Shown here: positions 33,570-45,850 of the stretch, one piece after another | Layout of the letters: every line of letters begins with the position of its first letter | Numbering within the stretch: the first letter of the stretch is position 1 | Assembly: GCA_026874595.1 (NCBI GenBank) | Contig: CM049321.1 | Coordinates: 20,120,979-20,184,978 of the forward strand | Length of the DNA: 64,000 nucleotides | Direction of reading: 5' to 3' | Source of the DNA: Sipunculus nudus | Lineage: Eukaryota; Annelida; Sipuncula; Golfingiida; Sipunculidae | Position numbers and translations under genes: made by a program | Notes under the pieces: model-generated | Databases searched by the model: none | What the model was told of the DNA's origin: nothing | The model's input: only the letters and a program-made list of their open reading frames with translations

Positions 33570-33572
<3 letters not shown>
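33062..33572 (+). mobile_element. Right end of a pogo/Tigger-like DNA transposon
   Basis: A 70-codon ORF (33062-33274) includes KQSTITDFFTKY, which resembles the C-terminal tail of Tigger/pogo transposases (KxxTITDFFxK). About 200 bases later are repeated units aaagtgggcacctctataaa and gcccacattatagaggttcgac up to 33572. GTCGAACCTCTATAA on the minus strand is typical pogo-type terminal sequence. The catalytic core and left end are missing. A TA follows, but it is part of an (AT)n tract, so the target duplication cannot be judged. Confidence 0.6.

Positions 33573-33605
<33 letters not shown>
33573..33605. repeat. (AT)n microsatellite
   Basis: TA run directly abutting the pogo-like terminus, probably grown from its TA target site. 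Confidence 0.93.
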
Positions 33606-33612
<7 letters not shown>

Positions 33613-34344
33613 CATATATAATTTTTATATATATGTATTGTATATCATTGTGTCTTATATTTCATATATATAATTACGTTTGCATGACCATTATTAATCT
33701 AACGTTAACGCACTCTCGCAAACTTGGGTATATTAAAGAAATTCATGCTTTGAGGTATAGCGATGGAATGGTTACCACTTTCCCTGAACCGAGGTAGAAT
33801 AAAGATATAAGAGACCAGAAAATATGTATTATTGATGTCCCTTCATGAAATGTATACAAATTCACAAAAAAAACTGCACAGTAAATAAGCTGTTACATTC
33901 TACATGTTAAAAGACATTCAAACATAAAAAATCAATGAAGCTCTACAGTTCAAAATACCAACCAGCATGTCATCCAAAATCTTGACATTGTTTGCTATTT
34001 ACCTACTTTTTAAACAATCGATTCAAAAGGGTACGAATAAAATATATACCCAGTGAACAAGCATGCGCTCAGCTTTTAATGAATAAAACACTCTATCCCG
34101 TCAACTGATATACCACTTTTATTAAGACTCTGATTGACAGATTAAGATTAGCATTGTTAAACGGCTGTTAAATTGCCACAAAGGAGACAGGTTATTAACA
34201 ACAATATCAAAAGCTTGTCTGGGGAGACCTCTTTGCACCGAAAAAAGCTGTAGATCAATTAACTTGAATCTCCCCAGAGATCAAGATTTTCTGTAGAAAC
34301 AAATCAACAGATTATGTGTTATTTAAAATGTGACATGTAACAAT
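33606..34344. other. No gene seen
   Basis: AT-rich sequence without ORF or recognised repeat. Confidence 0.45.
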
Positions 34345-34760
34345 GATGGGTGAATCGAAGCCGGACATGGACTCGAGTCTGGACTCTTGGCCAATTTCTG
34401 GAGACCTGGACTCGAGAAATCACACCATGCCCATCTCTGGGCGTTGACATTTACCATAAACACATTTATATACACGTGTAAACTAGTAACATAATATAAC
34501 AAGAAGACTGTATATATCAAGCTTTAGGTCATGCACCGAAAGATCAATGCGTTAAAATAAACCTGCAAGTAAAAGGCCCGCCCGTGTAAATCAACATAAA
34601 TATATTAAGGAATATCTCAAAAACCTTAATATTTTAACAAATATTTATATTGGACTTGGATTCGAATCTCAATATTTCACTCTTGCACTCGGGCACGCGG
34701 AGCCAGGCTTGGACTTGCCCTCGGATGGTGTGGACTCGATAACATCACTGACATGTACCA
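34345..34760. repeat. GGACTCG-rich interspersed repeat, copy 1
   Basis: Two blocks of reiterated ggactcgag / ggacttggattcgaa words (34350-34440 and 34650-34735) surround an AT-rich middle. The right end ggatggtgtggactcgataa closely matches ggatgttgtggactcgaata at about 55835-55855, so both are copies of one family in the same orientation. Confidence 0.7.
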
Positions 34761-35765
34761 TCGAATAGTTTCATGGATTAACACCAGATGGCGCTTCCTT
34801 TTCTGAGAGTTTTCTTGAACACGAGCCGGTTACACGATTGCTTTCCCTCATTAAAGATTTATCTCAGATTTATACAAACAAGTGACCCTATCTCGGGTCA
34901 TATTTATGTTCATGATATAAAACAAACTATTATCTTTAAATGTCACTGGAATTCTTATAATATACATATATACATATATATCTGCCTATTAGTCTTTCTT
35001 TCTTAAGACTTATGTTGTTTACTCATTGTCAATATACTAACTGATACATCCGTGTAAATATGTGTAACATTTTTATTTTTTTTTTCTTGTACCGATATTC
35101 AGTGTAGGCAGAACTACTTTAATACCGGGGATGGGTCCTTTTTCCTGCATGGGCATTATAAGATTTCCGTTATCGTTGGACCTTTAAGTTAACATAAAAG
35201 TTTAACTCAATGATTCTTAACGCATTTTAATGGAACTGAATGGCTTGGCATGGTAGAAGAACAGATGTGGAACAAGTTTAGTGTCTGACTCAATCAATAG
35301 GTGGCACTGGCGCTGCAGTTAAGAAAAGGCTGAACCCGCTAATTTCAACCACTAGAGTAGCACGCTGTTAGTCATTGATTGTGGGTAAATACACCATTGA
35401 CGTAGGTATAAACGTGGTGAATTTAGTAAACACATTTTTTTTTTACATTAAAATGCATCGGGCAGAAATGGTTCAGGTCAAATTAAATACATGACTGTTT
35501 TTATTTGTGTGGTAAGTACCAGTATGGGGTTCAATGAAGGGGGGATAACAGGTATCTATGCCCCCAGTTTTCAGCAGGGGAGATGGTCAATGTAATGAAA
35601 CAGAATGTTAATGTGTAGTTTAGGGTTCTAGTGATTTCTATATTAATAATACATAAAAAATAAAGTGTTATATATGACGTACCCGCTGGATTATATGATA
35701 ACAATACAACATGAATTCAAACAAATTAAACAATCACTAGAATGTATTTTTTTATCTAGCCAATG
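34761..35765. other. No gene seen
   Basis: The 72-codon ORF at 34788-35006 is unrecognised and ends in ATA repeats. No other feature was noted. Confidence 0.4.
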
Positions 35766-35815
35766 ATTATCAGGAGCGGATCCAGGGAGGAGGGGGGGGG
35801 GGGGGGAGGATCTGT
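35766..35815. repeat. GGATCC/G-tract repeat end
   Basis: caggagcggatccagggagg leads into G15 (35792-35806). The same kind of end is seen at 1441 and 59255. The opposite end was not identified. Confidence 0.5.
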
Positions 35816-36061
35816 TGGCGGGCGCCATAGGCGTCTGGGAAAATTTTTTAAATGGAGGAGCCTGGAGACTAGATTATCCCGCTATTTCCTGTCAAATTTG
35901 CTGGTGTCATAGGAATACAATCTTACGGTCATTTGATCACACAAAACGCGTGAATATATATGTAACTTCAAATTTGGATTTAAATATTTATATTGCTTAC
36001 TACAAGTTTGTAGCTCACAAATACAAATTTGGATTGATCATGCCAATGTCTAATTGCTTAA

Positions 36062-36560
36062 TCACAAGTTTTTCGTTAAAGAAAGAAAATAATTCAATGA
36101 ACTTTTGGACAACTTCTTTGATATCGATTTCCTTAGAATATCCTCTGCAGTTAGCAAAAAAAGAGCTCCCGGTCGTACATTCTCCATAATGGAACGAAAT
36201 ACGGTTTCTACTCGCCGCACTACGGAGAAAGACCTATCGGCATCGCAGATAGTTACCGGGATGACACATCCGATAAGCAACAGAGCGTAAACATTTGGTA
36301 ACGATTGTTTGGAACAGACCTGTAACGCAGAAAAAAAGGGCGTTTGGGCAGTCTGCTACGTCATCCTTATTTCCAATCAACCTCCGGCGACAAATTTCCA
36401 GTTCAGTTTGAAGTATACTGAACCGGGAAACATCTGACTCATAATTCTTTAGGCTGTGGACAACGTCCGTTATATTTTTTTACTGATATAGACTTGATGG
36501 CACAAGGTAGTAGCGACGATGTGGCCGAGACTGCAGAAAAGTGATTCATCCTGCGGGTTT
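36062..36560 (-). pseudogene. hAT transposase C-terminal fragment
   Basis: The open piece at 36280-36062, extended in frame a little upstream, reads NVYALLLIGCVIPVTICDAD, RSFSVVRRVETVFRSIM and ALFLLTAEDI. This matches the hAT dimerisation domain pattern (IPVT....ERSFS..R..KT..R..M...R...L.LL). Further upstream, SLKNYESDVSRFSILQTELE belongs to the same protein but is separated by a frameshift near 36330. Only the C-terminal part survives; the catalytic core is absent. Similar tails occur in host ZMYM-type proteins, but the broken frame and isolation favour a transposon relic. Confidence 0.75.
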
Positions 36561-36660
36561 CATTTTCTGCGGGATGAGTAGCGAGAGACAGACGCCCTCG
36601 CCCGCTCCTTGGGCTTTCTTTTGGGTTCATAACTGAAATTAGGTTTAAGTTATAGGTCAC

Positions 36661-37293
36661 CTTGGCGAGATGTGTACCAAGGGTATTTTAAGATATCTGT
36701 CTAATAGAGGGGAAAAAGAGCTAAATAGAAAAGAAACTGATAACAATGGATAAAAATCTTATCTAGAGCAAAAATAAATGTTTTAAGCGTACTTTTATTA
36801 AGAAATTACTGCAGCTTCTACTGCTGTTGATTTTCTTTGGCCTGCCATTCTGTCATGTTTATATTTTGTATCATGACCCTGTCCTTGAGTTTAATGGTAT
36901 GAGAAAAGCTCTCGAAATGTGTTATGTCCCGAATGAATAATAATGAATAATGGCCCCATTAGGAAATGTATTACATACTAAATAGATATGGCCATAGATT
37001 TATACAGGACATATTGTAGCCACATATTTTATTAACTGATAAGCATTATTCATGAACTAAGATGTTTTAGAATAGATTTATTAACAACAAAGAATTATTT
37101 TAGTATTCTTATACACCAAATACATGTTTCGTTGCCTTGTGATGCATTTGAGGGCTTTATATGATAGACGCACTATATGGAGAGTAGATTAAAGGGAATT
37201 TTAAGGCCTTGTTGATTATCCAGGGCTGTAGCTCACAGCAATCCCTAGGGGACGGTGCAGAAACTCGGGGGAGAATGCCGGTACCCTCAAGGG
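36661..37293. other. No gene seen
   Basis: AT-rich up to 37200. The stretch at 37215-37320 is richer in G and leads into a palindrome. No ORF of note. Confidence 0.4.
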
Positions 37294-37314
37294 GTGTGGG
37301 AGGGCCTCCCACAC
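37294..37314. repeat. Perfect palindrome, 10-base arms
   Basis: GTGTGGGAGG, a single G, then the exact inverted arm CCTCCCACAC. A GC-rich hairpin of this kind often lies near the end of a Helitron or MITE, but no terminus was identified. Confidence 0.7.
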
Positions 37315-37577
37315 TGTTAAAATAATTTCATTATATAGTCTAAAGGAAGAAACCTGGGGCACTTTCTTCGGAATATATAGAGAATTCCATTCGTGAGTTC
37401 AGGTACAGATCATGATTATGGAAGACCTGAAAGTTATTGTATTTTGATCTACCATCTACCATTCTATCTACGAACTTGGATATAATTCTGCTGATCACTA
37501 GGCAGTGGCGTCAAAATCTTCAAGGAAGGAGGGATGACTCGCATTCGCTGGGTGGGCAATTAAAGTTGGGACAACTT

Positions 37578-37653
37578 ATATAAAATGTATATACATGCAA
37601 TAATATACATATATATATATATATATATATCTTATTGTATATACATTTTATAT
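37578..37653. repeat. Inverted repeat with perfect 18-base arms
   Basis: ATATAAAATGTATATACA at 37578-37595 is exactly inverted at 37636-37653, with (AT)n (37609-37630) in the loop. This forms a 76-base hairpin or a tiny palindromic element. Confidence 0.7.
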
Positions 37654-38499
37654 ATGTGTGAGAATTTTTGGATATATTACAATTTAGTATACGTTTTAAA
37701 AAAACAAGGTTTTATGTTTCCTGTGTATGTAAATTCTAAACCAGTATTAGATATATAATATTTCATAATAAACTCAAAAATGGAACCGAAGTCTGTAATA
37801 TATATTTCATATATATTTAAATTTTTTATTAATTTCAAGTATTTTTGTCTTAATATCAGGGGATGTTCACATTAACCATCCCCCCCTTGCCAAAAATGTG
37901 GGGGTTATATAGCCCCCATCCCCTCTATATTGATACTCCTGTCACGATGTCAAGAAAATAACACCCTTCTTTCACCAGACCTATACATGAATTATTTTAT
38001 GTTCAGAATGAATAAAGATATTGTAAATAAAACTAATTTGTTATATGCAAAGTTAAGAGGTCCGCTGCAATGACAACTATATGTCACCCATTTAACTGAT
38101 ATACTAGATAGACAGATTTTGTCTTATTGTCAAATCTAGTCAAGAAAACAACATGATAATGCCATCTGAACTGATGTAATTAATTGGAATTTAATAAAAT
38201 ATTTTGAAATAAAACATAGTTAAAATTCTCTGATTCTGAAAATAAATTGCGTGAAGTGCGGAAAAATGACATTGTTAAGCATATTTCGAGAGTATTACTA
38301 TGAAAGAAACAACTTAATTTGTCCATAGTTATTACACTTCTCCCTCCCTTTTTCCAAACATATTCAATTTGTCTGATATTCCGTTTGGCAACGATATTTC
38401 TGCCCGCAAAGCAAAGCGCAAAAAAAAATTATTTTTACATTGGTTTAGCTTTAAATTAAAGCACTTTTTTCACAGAGTTTCTACAACACTGAATTTCAT
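37654..38499. other. No gene seen
   Basis: Contains CCCCCC/GGGGG patches at 37880-37925 that resemble remains of the G-tract repeat family. No coding region was recognised. Confidence 0.4.
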
Positions 38500-38640
38500 T
38501 TGGGGAGGGGGGGGGGGGGGGGCAGCTGGATCCCTGTTATCCAAAAGGGAACACCACCCTTCAAGATATTAAAGGAACTGGAAACTAGTAGATTTGGGGT
38601 TCGTGACCCTTCCCCCCCCCCCCCCCCGAAACACTCTCTA
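38500..38640. repeat. Repeat with a G16 tract and a facing C16 tract
   Basis: G16 (38507-38522), then cagctggatccctg; 90 bases on there is C16 (38612-38627). The two tracts face each other as inverted ends of an approximately 130-base unit, probably of the GGATCC/G-tract family. A TG/CG run follows at 38660-38710. Confidence 0.55.
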
Positions 38641-39451
38641 GGTCATACATTTTTTTTTATATATATGTGTGTGTATTTATCTGTGTGTGTGCGCGCGCGT
38701 GTGTGTGTGTAAACCGTTTCAGACCACAGGCTCTAAACCGTTCAAGCATGTGACTTTCAAGATCTCCAAGAAGAATAAACTGTTTAAATGGAGTTTGTGT
38801 TTTGGATTTTCATTTTTGTTACGTTCATATGGTACCAGAACGTTTGTTTTCTCATCGTTATAAGCTTTCCTTATGGCATAATTATCACATCCAGTAGGAA
38901 CCAAGACCCTTTCACATTTAAGTAATTATCCAAGTGACATTTTCAATCTTTCTTTTAATCAGTTCGATGAAAGTTGGACAGATGTGTCCTTGTGAAAACT
39001 CTTTCTCAAATGTAACGTGGATACTCAAGGAAAATGTTTTCATTTTTTTGCGATGTGAATTTAAATTAACAATTTGTTTCTCGTAAATTAAGTATTTCAT
39101 TTTGGTCTTGGACCTTTTTTTTTTTAGACTACTTATGTGGAGTTGTCCTTATGTCGCATCCATTCTTTACTTTTTGAGTGCTGAAAAATATTACATTTAG
39201 ATTAGAATTCTAAACTATTCTGCTTCATCAAGTTTTATAAATACCGATCAGAGGGCATACCTCCGCCGGCACTAAAAGAATCATGGAAGATCCGTCTATA
39301 TATTAAGATCCACAGATGGCTGGGTTGGCGGTTGATGGGTATTATAAAAACTAATTTCTTAAAATATTTTTTTGGGTAAATTAATACACACACATATATT
39401 TCATATTAATTATTTGATATTATATTGCCTTATAACAATATATATAACTTT
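38641..39451. other. No gene seen
   Basis: Short overlapping ORFs on both strands with no domain. Nothing is supported. Confidence 0.4.
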
Positions 39452-39457
39452 CATTAC

Positions 39458-39501
<44 letters not shown>
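39452..39501. repeat. (ATT)n microsatellite
   Basis: Uninterrupted trinucleotide run of about 16 units. Confidence 0.95.
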
Positions 39502-39502
<1 letters not shown>

Positions 39503-39995
39503 GTAATATATTTCAGTCTATAAAAAAAATAATTTTTTATTTTCACCTGGGTGTGAATAAAATTTACACCCATGTTTTTATTTGAGTTAATTACAGGTAT
39601 TTAGGGGAGGGTAGGGGAGGGGATGTCCCCCTCCGCTACTGGAAGCATGTTTAAATAAGCAATATATAGAGGACAATTTGAGGCACCTTTCTCAAAGATT
39701 ATGAGGAATTTCTGTTCCCCGACTAATATTCTGTTGAATGTCTTTATGGGGATAAACGTTTGAATATTTATATATTTTTAAATTTAGTATATAAACAGTA
39801 GCATGTATATAAATTGTAACATGTTGATTACAATGGTGAAAATGCGCATCTACATTCATAACGTGCAAAAAATGTTTTTGAATGTGTCCTCGTGATAAAA
39901 TTATTTATTTGTTCAAGTTTGGTGTTAAAAGTTGCGTCTTACCGGCCTCGGCGCTTAGGCAGCGCACGGAACTCAGCAGAGTACAGATCGGCTTA

Positions 39996-40241
39996 GGGGC
40001 CTGGACACCTGAGTGGTAAAACGCTCGGCCTTCTCCGCTGGCGACCCGGGTTCGATTCCTGGCGTGGCCATGAGAGTGGGTTGAAGTTTCCCGTCCAAGA
40101 CCGGTGGTTTTCTCCGGGTCCTCCGGTTTCCTCCAGCTTTGCAGACTACCGAGCGCCAACATCCGTGCCATGGAGAGTGCCTCGTATTAGTTATTATAAC
40201 TAGTTGTACAATCTATGTAAAATGAATAAAGTTTATAAATC
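39996..40241 (+). mobile_element. tRNA-derived SINE, MetaSINE-like core, copy 2 (best preserved)
   Basis: Head: A box tgagtggtaaaacgctcggc and B box ggttcgattcc (40049-40059), about the right distance apart for an RNA polymerase III promoter. Core: ggttttctccgggtcctccg at about 40107. Tail: gactaccgagcgccaacatc, gttattataactagttgtac and aaaatgaataaagtttataa. The minus-strand 88-codon ORF (40171-39905) is its shadow. Confidence 0.9.
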
Positions 40242-41830
40242 GTGAGTTCGAATATCAACCGAGGAGCCGTGAGATTCTGCACCATCCACCCGAACCCAAA
40301 TCCATGAAAACATCATTCTCTGGCTTTATTAAAATAGACTTACCAGGCCATAATTTATCAATTAAAAGTGATAAACTGTGGATAAACAAATAATCTTATT
40401 GCTAGGGAAAAAACAGAAAAAAGAAAAATGAAAATTAATCGCTAATAAATGAGAAAAGAAATATGCGGGATCGCGACTGATTGTACATCTTACTACATGA
40501 AGATCAGGTCATTTTCGACACGTTGTGACACATGCTGGTCATTTGCACACACACAAAATGCGAAGTGTCACATTTTACCTGGTAAAAAATAGTAATGTAG
40601 TAAAGTAGTAGAAAAAGGAAACATAACATTTTCACTGAAACAGCAGTAAAACATTGAACTGCTCAAATTGGAAGGCCGGCAGTGGTCATGCTGCATTAAT
40701 TCCGCTTAACCACTGCTTTCTATGATGCCGTCTGTTGAGTATCGCCACTAAGGAAGATGACACAGGGCAAGTAATGTTCTTATCTATGAGAGCAAAGAGT
40801 TGCTCGTTTAAAGTTTGGCAGACCCGCGACACCCGGTTCTCATTGTTCGGAAAGCTCTTGGCAATGTGCCCACGTCACTGGTGGTGACACCCAGCAAACG
40901 GTGCTACAGAAAGCAGTAGCTGAGTGGAAGGAGTTCAAGAACGAATGTAGCTCAACAGTTACTGATGCGTTAGAAGCGTAACATCTGTCCATCTACTTGT
41001 GACGTCACGCTTCCTGTGAGTCATCTGACCTTGACCTCTCTCTGAAAGTTCTTCACTCCACTCAGGTCCTGTGTATATTTGAAGGCGACTCAGACACTTG
41101 ACAATCATGTCGGGTCTAATCAACCGACCCAGAACTCCTAAATTTGGACGCTGACATGGCTGCCTGACTTATTGATTTGCACTTGGCGCGCCACCCCATG
41201 TCGCCAGTTGTGACTGAAATGGGGACTGCTGATGTCCGGCAGTGATGTAGGTCTCGATACCGGTCTAAAATTGTGTGGATCTTGATCCTGGTCACAGTCT
41301 CACTCTCGAAGTAAAATTGCCAAAGCAAAATTCAGGTTTTATAAAGTATGCATGATGCATGCATAAATGTGTGCATTGCTATGCGTTTAAGTCTTTCTTT
41401 CCTCAACAAAAGCTGTTGTATGCCCACAATGTCATTTTTTCTGTAATAATAATTTGGCACCACTTATGGAGAAATGACCTGGTATTTTGTGGGAACAATT
41501 ATATTGTTGTAAAGGCGTTAACGAAACCTGGGTCAGTTTTTGGGTTTGATGTCTCACCTGCGATGGTCTCGGAATGGCCGACCCCGAATAAATCACTGAT
41601 CTTCGGAAATGTGTACGTATTTTAATCCTGGGAAGAAACGTTAGATTGCCTCTGTCATGAAGATTCAAATATGATTAACATGATGAATCACGACTCTTTA
41701 ATTTATAAATTCATACATGTACTTGTTTGGCACGCCATCATTGCACTTACATCAATTCGCAAATCTTACAAAAATTATGTTGAGGTCCATCAACAGCTTA
41801 AAGTGTTATATATTCTCATATACAGGGCGT
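40242..41830. other. No recognised gene
   Basis: The stretch at 40780-41300 has a more balanced base composition than its surroundings but shows no long ORF or splice-bounded exon that I can support. Short ORFs at 41116-41328 and 41359-41625 are unrecognised. Confidence 0.4.
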
Positions 41831-41851
41831 GGGGGGGGGGGGGGGGGGGGG
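41831..41851. repeat. G21 homopolymer
   Basis: The longest G run in the window. The run is followed by gtgactcgcaggcg, wording that recurs at 37535 (gatgactcgcattcg), and 41965 has gtgacgccactg, so it probably lies in an interspersed repeat at 41820-41980. Confidence 0.8.
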
Positions 41852-41993
41852 TGACTCGCAGGCGTGGAAGGGTAATCGAAGTTTTCCTTTAAACACACAC
41901 ACACAACCTCTGTTTTTATTTGTGTTTCTGTACTTTGTGATTTCTCTTATCACCATTTTCAACTCGTGACGCCACTGTATGCCAGATCATATA

Positions 41994-41997
<4 letters not shown>

Positions 41998-42046
<49 letters not shown>
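41998..42046. repeat. (AT)n-(AG)n compound microsatellite
   Basis: An AT run to about 42025 passes directly into an AG run to 42046. Confidence 0.95.
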
Positions 42047-42379
42047 TAAAATAAAAAAACACAGACAGAAAGGACAAAGAAAAAACCCACAAGCCTTGGG
42101 ATGGTTTATTCTTTTACAGAACGCTAAAGTAACAAAACAGAATGTATACGCCTTTGTATGTTTATTCTTACAAACACTGACACGTAACCACATTTTTCCA
42201 ATCGGGCAATTGTTATATCTCCATTAGGGAGGTTTTGCTTGTTTGCTTGTTGTGCTTTGTTTCTTGTGCGTCTGTTAGCATGATTATACAAAATCAGTAA
42301 ACGCAAATAATATTTGCTGAATTTTGTGGTGGATGACACACGGATTATTGATGACATTACTGTTAAATAATTCTATTTG

Positions 42380-42480
42380 ACTACCGACTACCGAGCGCCA
42401 ACATCTGAGCTATGTAGAGTGCCTCGTTTTAGTTATTATAACTAGTTGTACAATCCATGTAAAATAAATTAAGTTTATAA
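42380..42480 (+). mobile_element. SINE 3' fragment, copy 3
   Basis: gactaccgagcgccaacatc, then gttattataactagttgtac and aagtttataaac match the tails of the SINEs at 14818 and 39996. The tRNA head and core are missing, as expected of a 5'-truncated insertion. Confidence 0.88.
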
Positions 42481-45334
42481 ACAACTACTATTATATATTT
42501 ACAAGAAAAAAAAATTAAAACGCATACATTATAAATAGAAAACACAGGACACACAATCGCAACAATAAGTATTCTTTAATTAAAAATCATGACTCAGTAC
42601 TTTTGTCCGCATATTGATGGAGTTCCACAGCTTGACCTTTTTTTAATATCATCCTTATTTAGAGTTATATCCTTATATTCCAAATTCTTCATATATTAAA
42701 AAAATATCACAATTTTCCCATGGCCTGGTTTTCTCTTGATAAATCCATTCTTATAAATAAAATAACGTGCGTGGATTGCTAACTTGTTCAGGCTTGTACT
42801 CTCCGGCAATCCTAGAATTTAAAACCTTTCGTTCTTAAAGTAATCTTCTGGCTGAAGATAAAACTTTTGAATGCGGGTACGGATAATAGGACGGATACAG
42901 CAGGAATATGTTATACCTTGGAGGATGTGGGTGCTCTAACGAGGGCTCTCTAGTTTCACTTCGTGTCTTTATCACCTTGTTCTAATTACAACCAACAAAT
43001 CTTGCAGCCCGACAGATAATATATCAGCACTAACAAGACCTCAGACCCAGTGGTCTATTTCCCATCACATAAGTTACCCTTTACTACCGGTCAATTTGAC
43101 TCCTGGGACTTGGTGGGAAGTCTTTCAGGTGATTCAGACGCCGAACTAAGCTCATTAGTCACACATTAAGGTGACCTGGAGGTGTTTAGACCTAGGAACA
43201 TTAGTAAAAGTAGATTTTGTAAATTTTCTCACACTTTCTAGGGTGCCAGGGCGTGTCGTAAGGAGAAATCCTCTCCAGTTTGGTGGACATCAAAGGGTCT
43301 TTGGCTGAGGTATATGGAAGCAGTAGTGTGAAATTGAAACACGACCAGGGAACATGGATAAATAAGATTGGAAAGGATATACTTTATCATCACTTTCTGT
43401 AATTAACATTGCGCCCAAATATATATAAAATGACTAAACAAAACCAGCTTCACAGTACAATGTACTGACATGAGTATAGACAATACAACAGCGTTTAAAC
43501 TAACAAAGTACCTTTATGCATAATGAATGAAAAAAATGCCTCATCACGTTAAAGACATTATCAAAACTTTGAGACTCACATTTATCTTTCCCCTCTCTTA
43601 TATACACGCAGTAACGCACAATATGATGTTCAAAAAATTGATGCAAAAAATTATAAACATTTAGCGGTTACAAAAATCAGTATTTAAAAAGGTTTCTTCA
43701 CATAAGCCGTTCATTTTTGTTTTTCATCTTTTTATTCATTATTATTATTTTCTTTATCTTCATCATATAAAATAATGAGATGATAGTATTAAAATTTACA
43801 ATAGGATCGAATAAAAAACCCACATCAATACACTTTTGCCGTTTATCACACTACTATCATAGGCTGTGTATTCCCAGTCAAGATATCCAAAACTTCTGAC
43901 TTCAGTTTGGTTTGATAAAGTATGGCGATGTCATTGTCATTCTTTCCCAACCACACTCCCTCCCGCACTTGTTTGCGATTTTCTAGTAAATTCTTATCCT
44001 GTTTGTTTTCGTTACCTTCCTGACAAACAAGTCCATTTTTTTAAAGTTCCACATCCTTCTTCCTTTATTCACTTTTGTTTTCTGGCGGAGAACCGTAAAC
44101 TCTGACATGCGACTTATTACTCCATGAGTGTTTTCGATTTTTTTGGGTGAGATCAGCAGGGACTCCATGGGCAGTCTCAAGGTAGGAATGTATCTGCAAA
44201 GAGAATTTAATGGCATCTTTCAAGTGGATTGCGGAATAACGATTTTGGGATGACCACGCCCTAACCCGCAAATTGCAGTTGGAATGCAAAGAGGTGACAT
44301 GAAAATGCCAGAAGTAATGTGTCCATAGTCCATTCTGTTAACATGCCATATATACGTTCCAAGCGGCGTGGGCCTACCTTCCAGAAAAGCGGATGCCTCG
44401 GCTCCGTTCCATGGATTTACAATAAATAATCAAACAATTTATTAAAAAAGTTTCCTTCATTGTAATGGGAGAATGATTTAAAAATTTTGCATATATGCAT
44501 CATCTTTTCTATAAATAAGTACTTACATAACTTTTCTTTGCTTCCGTACCCACGTGTCTGCAGTGAAAAAAGCACCGAGCTCTGTGCATCGGTGCAACTG
44601 AGGGTGTCTAGCATTAGTTGAAATTATTTGTACAATTATTTATTCAATTTTGCTACAGCCTAAAGCCAATGTCATTCACCTCTCTTGGTTAGTTAAGCTA
44701 TCTTTATAAGAAACAAGCCAAGGAAATCAATTTCACAGACCAAACATGACAGGCAGAATTACCCGGATGAAAGTAAAATCTGTGTTCAACTGAAGGCAGA
44801 AAGTAACGGTTTCGCAGGAGACAGAATATGGTAGCTTGGGGGCAATAATTGCGGAAGTGTCGGTCCTTGAAGAAAATGTGGAAAACTCTCATGTTACTTG
44901 GGTAGGATCTATTTTATCGATAAAAACGTCGGGCTCACTGCGGGGATAGATGACACTATCAGTGCTCTGCTAAAAGGCATACAATAATTAATTAAAGAAA
45001 TCACACATGAATTGTAAGACTATGTTGGTAATATAAAAGACACAGTATAATGCAAAGTGTTTTGTGGTTGAGTGTTCGGGAGGCTTGGGAGGAGATGATT
45101 AACTGGACAAAGAGCAGCCAAGCAGCAAGTTAACGAAACATACAGGCAGACACACACACATACACACCCTGAGAGAAATAACAAATATTAAACAGTAGAT
45201 TACACGCAAAGAAAGACATATAGACGAAAGGCCAACAGTGACCCCATCCCCTTTTTAAGAATTTAACAAAGTGATATTTTTTGTTTACTTAAATGTGTGC
45301 TTTTTCATAATCTGTTTGTCTGCCAGGGGACCAT
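42481..45334. other. No recognised gene
   Basis: Long stretch with only short ORFs (for example 43866-44105, 44065-44289 and 44417-44614) that overlap on opposite strands and show no domain. Nothing here can be supported as coding. Confidence 0.4.
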
Positions 45335-45771
45335 TGGTGATTTGGCCTTCTAGGCCGCCATTTTGAATAGATAATGAGGTGGCTGTTTTTTTTAGCATAA
45401 CTTAATGAATATATAGTCAAACTTATCATGAAATGCACAAAGCTTTGGGTTGTTAAGTTCAATAATTCAAGAAAGAGAAACTTATGCACATGTATATTTG
45501 CCATCCTTTGGAAGCGATAATATGGCAGATTATAAGTACGATTTGGTAATAATGGTAATTTTGGCCCTGTAGGCCGCTATTTTGAATATAAATGAAATAA
45601 TTGATCCCATCTATTTTGCCGTACCGAATATATTTTTCAATATATAATTATAATCGAAGTACAAATAACAATTGTGAAGTAATATTTCCTAGTTAATGCT
45701 GAAATTTTTCTCTGTATAAATATGTTTTCCTTTCGATATTTGGTGACTTTTTTACCAATTATTCTTCCATT

Positions 45772-45824
<53 letters not shown>

Positions 45825-45850
45825 ATGAGGTAGCAGGTTCTGCATAACTT
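45335..45850. repeat. Three diverged tandem units of about 200 bases
   Basis: Units start near 45335, 45554 and 45742 with ggtgatttggccttctaggc, ggtaattttggccctgtagg and ggtgacttttttaccaatta. All continue to a gcnnccattttgaata motif, then a tgaggtngc-like piece and an aacttannaat-like piece. The third is interrupted by the (AT)n at 45777-45821. The 71-codon ORF here is a by-product. Confidence 0.65.
45777..45821. repeat. (AT)n microsatellite
   Basis: TA run inside the third unit of the tandem array, next to ccattttgaata. Confidence 0.95.

Noticed and set aside
40001-40070. Possible tRNA gene
   Set aside because: A and B boxes are present, but the sequence runs on into a MetaSINE-like core and a tail shared with two other copies, so it is a SINE.
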